Shown one piece after another: positions 13,279 to 17,292 of a stretch of DNA of 17,292 nucleotides (its first letter is position 1; each line of letters begins with the position of its first letter). The notes beneath the pieces are model-generated. The model did not search any database and was not told the DNA's origin. It saw only the letters and a list, made by a program, of their open reading frames with translations. This DNA is from Euryarchaeota archaeon UBA287 (GTDB lineage Archaea > Thermoplasmatota > UBA186 > UBA287): positions 1-17,292 of the forward strand of contig DAEG01000044.1 of NCBI GenBank assembly GCA_002495235.1, given 5' to 3'. Made by a program: the position numbers and the translations under genes.

Positions 13279-13662
13279 ATGGCGAAGGCGAATTATGTGA
13301 GATTCGAGACTCCGAGCGACGTGGTGGAAAAGGTTTTCGAAGTGATAGAAAAGTCCAGAGCTGGTGGAAGACTCTCAAAGGGCACCAACGAAGTGACTAA
13401 GGCAATCGAACGCTCACAGGCAAAGCTCGTGGTGATCGCAACGGATGTACAGCCACCAGAGGTGGTCATGCACCTCCCTCTGCTCTGTGAGGAGAAAAAG
13501 ATACCCTACGCCTACGTTTCCAGCAAGCAGGAGCTTGGAAACGCCGCCGGCCTGGTTGTCGGAACTGCGGCTGTGGCGGTGATAGAGGAGGGAGAGGGCA
13601 AAGATCTGCTGGAGGATGTGAGGTCCAAGCTGGAAGAGGCCAGGGGTGTGAAGAATGGCTGA
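13279..13662 (+). CDS. rpl7ae: Ribosomal protein eL8 / L7Ae
   Basis: Kink-turn-binding protein of the large ribosomal subunit. In archaea it also belongs to box C/D and H/ACA RNPs and RNase P. The 127 residues match the family. The RNA-binding core is GGRLSKGTNEVTKAIERSQA (about 28-47), followed by the LVVIATDVQPPEVVMHLPLLCEEKKIPY block with the loop that clamps the K-turn. The start MAKANYVRFE matches the archaeal MAKPSYVKFE type, and a Shine-Dalgarno motif precedes it. It heads a translation operon and overlaps eS28 by eight bases. Identification is certain; only the start (13270 versus 13279) is in mild doubt. Confidence 0.96.
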   Translation: MAKANYVRFETPSDVVEKVFEVIEKSRAGGRLSKGTNEVTKAIERSQAKLVVIATDVQPPEVVMHLPLLCEEKKIPYAYVSSKQELGNAAGLVVGTAAVAVIEEGEGKDLLEDVRSKLEEARGVKNG

Positions 13663-13864
13663 TGAGGTCTATCCGGGCGAGGTCGTAGAGCTCGTGGGCA
13701 AGACCGGCATGGCCGGAGAGGCGATGCAGGTCAAGGTTAGAGTCCTTGACGGCCCAGACAAAGGCAGGATCATAACCAGAAATGTCACAGGCCCGATCAG
13801 AGTTGGTGATGTCCTCATGTTGAAGGAAACTGGCAGAGAAGCCAGAAAATTGAGTGTGAGGTGA
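13655..13864 (+). CDS. rps28e: Ribosomal protein eS28
   Basis: Small-subunit protein near the mRNA exit channel. The 69 residues are normal for archaea. The S1-like fold shows EVVELVGKTGMAGEAMQVKVRVLDG, then RIITRNVTGPIRVGDVLML, and the conserved C-terminal ETGREARKL. It starts eight bases inside the L7Ae gene (ATGGCTGATGAG), with a GGGGTG motif upstream serving as a Shine-Dalgarno. Its end carries GAGGTG, the ribosome-binding site for eL24. Confidence 0.97.
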   Translation: MADEVYPGEVVELVGKTGMAGEAMQVKVRVLDGPDKGRIITRNVTGPIRVGDVLMLKETGREARKLSVR

Positions 13865-13869
13865 AAGGT

Positions 13870-14037
13870 ATGGCGGTTGAACACAACTGTTCGTTCTGCA
13901 AAAAGCCCATACTCCCCGGTACCGGTTTCATGGTAGCGCTTGACAATGGGAATGTAGCGTTCTTCTGTTCAAGGAAGTGCAGGAACAACCTCCTGACCAT
14001 GAAAAGGAACCCGGTCAAGTACAAGTGGAGCAAATGA
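13870..14037 (+). CDS. rpl24e: Ribosomal protein eL24
   Basis: Zinc-ribbon protein of the large subunit, 55 residues, the usual archaeal length. Zinc ligands are Cys7 and Cys10 (CSFC) and Cys33 and Cys37 (CSRKC). It ends in the family signature NPVKYKWSK. The ATG at 13870 follows GAGGTG at 13858-13863 with a six-base spacer. The stop TGA overlaps the ndk ATG (ATGA). It is short enough to be missed by length-filtered gene finding, but order and zinc motif make it secure. Confidence 0.97.
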   Translation: MAVEHNCSFCKKPILPGTGFMVALDNGNVAFFCSRKCRNNLLTMKRNPVKYKWSK

Positions 14038-14456
14038 AAGAGAGGACCCTGGTCATACTCAAACCAACAGCAGTAGATCACAGGATAGTCGGCAGGATAA
14101 TAGAGTGCGTAGAAGAGAAGGGCCTCAGGATTGCCGGGGCGAAGATGCTGTGGATGGACAGGGAACTGGCAGAGAAGCACTACGCAGAACACAGAGGAAA
14201 ACCTTTCTTTGACAGACTGATAGGGCACATAACCTCAAAGCCTGTTGTGCTACTTGTGATCGAAGGCGACAGTGCGATAGCAGCTCTCAGACAGCTCGCG
14301 GGAGCCACGGATCCACTAAAGGCTGACGCAGGGAGCATAAGAGGACGCTTCGGCACCGGGATAACGGAGAACGTCGTTCACGCCTCAGACAGCCCCGAAT
14401 CGGCAGAGAGGGAGATTGGATTATTTTTTAAGCCCGAAGAGCTTTACACATACTGA
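14034..14456 (+). CDS. ndk: Nucleoside diphosphate kinase
   Basis: Transfers phosphate from ATP to other nucleoside diphosphates through a phosphohistidine. The 140 residues are normal. The N-terminus MKERTLVILKP carries Lys10. The catalytic His116 is in NVVHASDSPESAEREIGLFF, and GSIRGRFGTG (about 100-109) is the conserved strand before it. The ATG at 14034 overlaps the eL24 stop by four bases and is chosen over an upstream frame that would read through eL24. The gene ends in TGATG, sharing one base with the aIF5B start. Placement in this ribosomal cluster is standard in archaea. Confidence 0.97.
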   Translation: MKERTLVILKPTAVDHRIVGRIIECVEEKGLRIAGAKMLWMDRELAEKHYAEHRGKPFFDRLIGHITSKPVVLLVIEGDSAIAALRQLAGATDPLKADAGSIRGRFGTGITENVVHASDSPESAEREIGLFFKPEELYTY

Positions 14457-16180
14457 TGATAAGACAACCGATACTCAGTGTCCTAGGACACATAGACCAT
14501 GGCAAGACAACGCTGCTCGATTACATCAGAGGTTCCACAGTTGCTGACAGGGAGCTTGGAAGGATAACACAGCACATAGGAGCAACAGAGGTACCGATAG
14601 AGAAGATATATGAGATGTGCGGACCGCTCGTGCCCAAGGGCAGGATAGAGATCCCCGGCCTTCTGTTCATAGACACCCCCGGTCACAGGGCCTTTCAATC
14701 GCTGCGCGAGAGGGGTGGAAGCCTTGCGGATCTCGCCATCCTAGTTGTTGACATAAACGAGGGCGTGATGGAGCAGACGGCTCACAGCATCGAGATCCTG
14801 AAGAGGCACAAAACCCCATTCATAATAGCTGCAAACAAGATTGATCTGATAGACGGATGGACCACAGCAAAAGCGCCGTTCATCATGAACTATGAGAAGC
14901 AGAGCGAGAGGGCAAAGGAGAGCTTCGATGCAAAATTCTACAGGCTCATGGAGCAGCTGTACGACATAAACGTGCCATGTGACAGATACGACAGGATAAA
15001 GGACTTTACGCAGAGCTTCGCTATCGTGCCGATGAGCGCGAGAAGCGGGGAGGGCGTAGCTGACCTTCTGGCCACCGTTGTCGGCCTTGCGCAGAGATTT
15101 CTCAAGACGCAGCTCGAGCTCGGAGAGCGCGGTGAGGGGAGCATACTCGAGATAAGAGAGGAACGCGGATTGGGAATGACTCTGAACGCCATCCTTTACG
15201 ACGGAACGATACGCAGGGGGGATGATATAGCAATAGCAGGCATAGGCGGCCCTCTGAGAGCAACGATCAAGGCGCTCTTCCTGCCGCAACCGATGAGCGA
15301 GATGCGTGACAAAAAAACGAGGTACAGGGACGTGGATAGCGTGACCGCCGCCTGTGGTGTGAAGGTGGTGCTTCAGGAGGATCTTGCTGTCATTCCCGGA
15401 GTGCCATTCCGTGTCTACAGCAGCGGGGAGGACACCGATGATCTCCGGATAGGAGTCACCACGGAGCTGGACCAGGAGGGGGTAGTTGTCAAAGCGGACA
15501 CCGCCGGATCGATAGAGGGCATAATATTCGAGCTCAGACAGCTGAACAGGAAGGTGCGAAAAGTAGAGGTGGGTGATGTCAGCAAGAGAGACGTGGCTGA
15601 TGCCGCGAGCAGCTCCGATGATAGGGAGAAGGTCGTGCTGGCTTTCAACGTGAGGGTGCTTGAAGAAGCAGATGAGGAGGCAGAGAAGCTGGGAGTGAGG
15701 ATAATCAGCAGCGGCCTCATCTATGATCTGGTTGAGAAGTATGAAGAGTTCTGCGAGACAAAGGAGAGAGAGCGCGAGGAGGAAAAGAGGGCCAAACTCT
15801 CCTATCCCGCGAGCATAGAGATCCTGCCCGGCTATATCTTCAGGGTCTCAAAACCGGCCATAGTCGGCGTCAGAGTTACTGCAGGCTCCGCCAGGCAGGG
15901 CATCACGCTAATTGACGAAGATGGGGAGGTCGTAGGAAAACTTCTCGGCGTTCAGTCCTCAGGCAAAGCCGTGGATGCCGCGGAGAAGGGTGAAGAAGTG
16001 GCAGTATCCATAGACAAGGGCGTCATAGGCAGGAACATAAGAGAGGGACAGGTGCTGTACTCGGACGTGGATGAAAAGAGCGCCAGGCTACTGCTTTCAG
16101 AGCTGAAGAACGAAGAGCTGGAATGCCTCAACAGGATCATAAAGATAAAGAGGAAGAAGGATCCGTTCTGGGCTGCATGA
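14456..16180 (+). CDS. infB: Translation initiation factor aIF5B (IF-2 homologue)
   Basis: GTPase that promotes subunit joining in initiation. The 574 residues are near the archaeal length of about 590-600. G1 is GHIDHGKT at 11-18, G3 DTPGH at 73-77, and G4 NKID at 127-130. After the G domain come the beta-barrel domain II, the conserved GVVVKADTAGSIEGI stretch leading into domain III, and a C-terminal domain IV ending RIIKIKRKKDPFWAA. The ATG overlaps the ndk stop by one base, and no clear Shine-Dalgarno is seen, so translation is probably coupled. The stop is one base from the stop of the convergent ABC ATPase. Confidence 0.98.
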   Translation: MIRQPILSVLGHIDHGKTTLLDYIRGSTVADRELGRITQHIGATEVPIEKIYEMCGPLVPKGRIEIPGLLFIDTPGHRAFQSLRERGGSLADLAILVVDINEGVMEQTAHSIEILKRHKTPFIIAANKIDLIDGWTTAKAPFIMNYEKQSERAKESFDAKFYRLMEQLYDINVPCDRYDRIKDFTQSFAIVPMSARSGEGVADLLATVVGLAQRFLKTQLELGERGEGSILEIREERGLGMTLNAILYDGTIRRGDDIAIAGIGGPLRATIKALFLPQPMSEMRDKKTRYRDVDSVTAACGVKVVLQEDLAVIPGVPFRVYSSGEDTDDLRIGVTTELDQEGVVVKADTAGSIEGIIFELRQLNRKVRKVEVGDVSKRDVADAASSSDDREKVVLAFNVRVLEEADEEAEKLGVRIISSGLIYDLVEKYEEFCETKEREREEEKRAKLSYPASIEILPGYIFRVSKPAIVGVRVTAGSARQGITLIDEDGEVVGKLLGVQSSGKAVDAAEKGEEVAVSIDKGVIGRNIREGQVLYSDVDEKSARLLLSELKNEELECLNRIIKIKRKKDPFWAA

Positions 16181-16181
16181 T

Positions 16182-17225
16182 TCAGATAGCGGCCAGCGTT
16201 TCGCCGTCAAAGAGATGTATCTTTTCCCTGTTGAACAGAAGCTTTGCCCTCTCGCCCACATCTATACTTATGTCCGGCGTTGTCTTGACAACTATCAGCT
16301 CACCACCGACCTTTACGGTCACTATCTGCTCATAGCCGAGAGGCTCGACAACATAGACTTCGCCCTCTATGCACCCGTCCTCCGAGATCGCTATGTCCTC
16401 CGGCCTTATGCCTAGTATAACCTTGTCAAGCTCCACGCTTGAAGGAAGGTCGCACTCCATACCCTCCGCCACGAAGGTCTTATCTCTAGCGCTCCCCTCA
16501 ATGAAGTTCATGGGCGGAGTGCCGACAAAACCGCCAACGAACGTATTGGCCGGGTTGTTGTATATCTCGGAGGGCGTCCCGATCTGCTGCAGCCTGCCAT
16601 CCTTGAGCAGTGCTATTCGCGTGGCCATTGTCATCGCCTCCACCTGATCATGGGTCACGTATATGGTAGTGACCTTTATCTTCTCATGAAGCTTTTTAAG
16701 CTCAGCTCTCATGTATGTCCTGAGCTTTGCATCCAGGTTGCTCAGTGGCTCATCCATTAGAAAGACCTTGGGGTTTCTTACAATTGCTCTCCCGAGAGCC
16801 ACCCTCTGCCTCTGCCCACCGCTGAGCTCTTTTGGCTTTCTATCAAGGAACTGCTCTATCTCCAGCATCTTCGCAACCCTGTGAACTCTCTCATCGATCT
16901 CCTCCTTCTTCATCTTCTTCATCTTGAGAGGGAAGGCCATGTTATCCCTGACCGTCATGTGGGGGTACAGCGCATAGTTCTGGAAGACCATGGCTATCTC
17001 TCTGTCCTTCGGTGGGAGATCGTTCACGAGCTTTTTCCCTATGTATACCTCACCCTCAGTAGGCTCCTCAAGACCTGCGATGGTTCGCAGGATCGTGGTT
17101 TTACCACAACCACTGGGCCCGAGGAGGACGAGAAATTCACCATCTCTGCAATCTATCGAAACCTTGTTGACTGCCGTGACATTACCAAACCTCTTCACCA
17201 GTTCTTTTACCCTCACTTCGGCCAT
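16182..17225 (-). CDS. ABC transporter ATP-binding protein, MalK/UgpC/MsmX type
   Basis: Cytoplasmic ATPase of a carbohydrate or glycerol-phosphate-type importer. The 347 residues include the ATPase domain (1-about 235) and an OB/TOBE-like regulatory domain. Walker A is GPSGCGKT at 36-43, Q-loop Gln82, signature LSGGQ at 134-138, Walker B FLMDEP near 155-160, and H-loop His192 in YVTHDQ. The motif VGTPPMNF and the TOBE stretch LGIRPEDI are typical of the MalK group. The ATG at 17225 begins MAEVRVKELVKRFG; a TATA box 26 bases upstream excludes a 16-residue extension. No permease or binding protein lies downstream; they may lie beyond the right edge or be encoded elsewhere. Confidence 0.95.
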   Translation of the reverse strand: MAEVRVKELVKRFGNVTAVNKVSIDCRDGEFLVLLGPSGCGKTTILRTIAGLEEPTEGEVYIGKKLVNDLPPKDREIAMVFQNYALYPHMTVRDNMAFPLKMKKMKKEEIDERVHRVAKMLEIEQFLDRKPKELSGGQRQRVALGRAIVRNPKVFLMDEPLSNLDAKLRTYMRAELKKLHEKIKVTTIYVTHDQVEAMTMATRIALLKDGRLQQIGTPSEIYNNPANTFVGGFVGTPPMNFIEGSARDKTFVAEGMECDLPSSVELDKVILGIRPEDIAISEDGCIEGEVYVVEPLGYEQIVTVKVGGELIVVKTTPDISIDVGERAKLLFNREKIHLFDGETLAAI

Positions 17226-17243
17226 AAAAATGAAGCGTATGTC

Positions 17244-17254
17244 GGTATTTATCC
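17244..17254 (-). promoter_or_regulatory. TATA box for the ABC ATPase gene
   Basis: GGATAAATACC on the minus strand, first T 26 bases before the ATG at 17225, predicting a leaderless transcript. The remaining bases to 17292 show no gene. Confidence 0.55.
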
Positions 17255-17292
17255 TTTTCTTTTCGGCGGGCATTGGGACAAAATTAGCCCAT

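Noticed and set aside
13977..14033. Upstream start for ndk at 13977
   Set aside because: It would read through the eL24 gene in another frame; the ATG at 14034 overlaps the eL24 stop and matches the family N-terminus.
1..17292. CRISPR array, insertion sequence, integrase, toxin-antitoxin or defence system
   Set aside because: No direct repeats with spacers, transposase-like motifs, terminal inverted repeats or recognisable defence proteins were found; gene content is housekeeping and gene spacing is tight.

Overview
The window is a dense, moderate-GC stretch of chromosome from an archaeon. Evidence for archaea: an SRP54, an A-type ATPase subunit D, pyruvoyl-dependent arginine decarboxylase, a TtuA/NcsA-type tRNA thiolase, and the ribosomal/translation cluster eL8(L7Ae)-eS28-eL24-Ndk-aIF5B. 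TATA-type promoters lie about 25-31 bases upstream of the start codons. Codons lean to AGG/AGA for Arg and ATA for Ile. Widespread leaderless promoters and the SRP54 sequence would fit Thermoplasmatota, but this placement is an inference; another euryarchaeal lineage is possible. I see no insertion sequence, integrase, CRISPR array or other sign of mobile DNA.

Layout. 1-1263 (-): SRP54, running off the left edge. 1359-1598 (+): a small two-helix membrane protein. 1761-3979 (+): CTP synthase translationally coupled to a HAD hydrolase. 4062-5714 (+): an M28-type aminopeptidase with a long helical tail. 5743-8701 (-): pdaD, a VIT1/CCC1-like membrane protein and a tRNA thiolase in one overlapping run, followed by atpD and cytidine deaminase, which have their own TATA box inside the end of the thiolase gene. 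8795-10150 (+): MATE exporter, divergent from pdaD. 10198-10542 (+): AhpD-like CxxC protein, whose last codons overlap a convergent tRNA-Ile(GAT) (10524-10598, -). 10726-12189 (+): secreted C69-family Ntn-hydrolase. 12186-13182 (-): UPF0173 metallo-hydrolase overlapping a degenerate response-regulator receiver. 13279-16180 (+): five-gene translation operon in which every gene except the eS28-eL24 pair overlaps the next. 16182-17225 (-): MalK/UgpC-type sugar ABC ATPase.

Most of the window is housekeeping: protein targeting, translation, pyrimidine nucleotides, energy conversion and tRNA modification. A consistent signal is that first genes have a TATA-like box 25-31 bases before the start codon, implying leaderless mRNAs. 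Several downstream genes use Shine-Dalgarno motifs and/or overlapping stop/start codons. The L7Ae operon is the ambiguous exception.

I did not find a clearly novel defence or mobile system. The most worthwhile second looks are the pseudo-receiver coupled to a metallo-hydrolase, the tRNA/CDS 3' overlap, the ATPase subunit D gene apparently detached from other ATPase genes, and the pdaD-VIT1-thiolase operon. No gene-free stretch exceeds 300 bases; the longest (1599-1760) holds only two weak alternative hairpins and the pyrG promoter.
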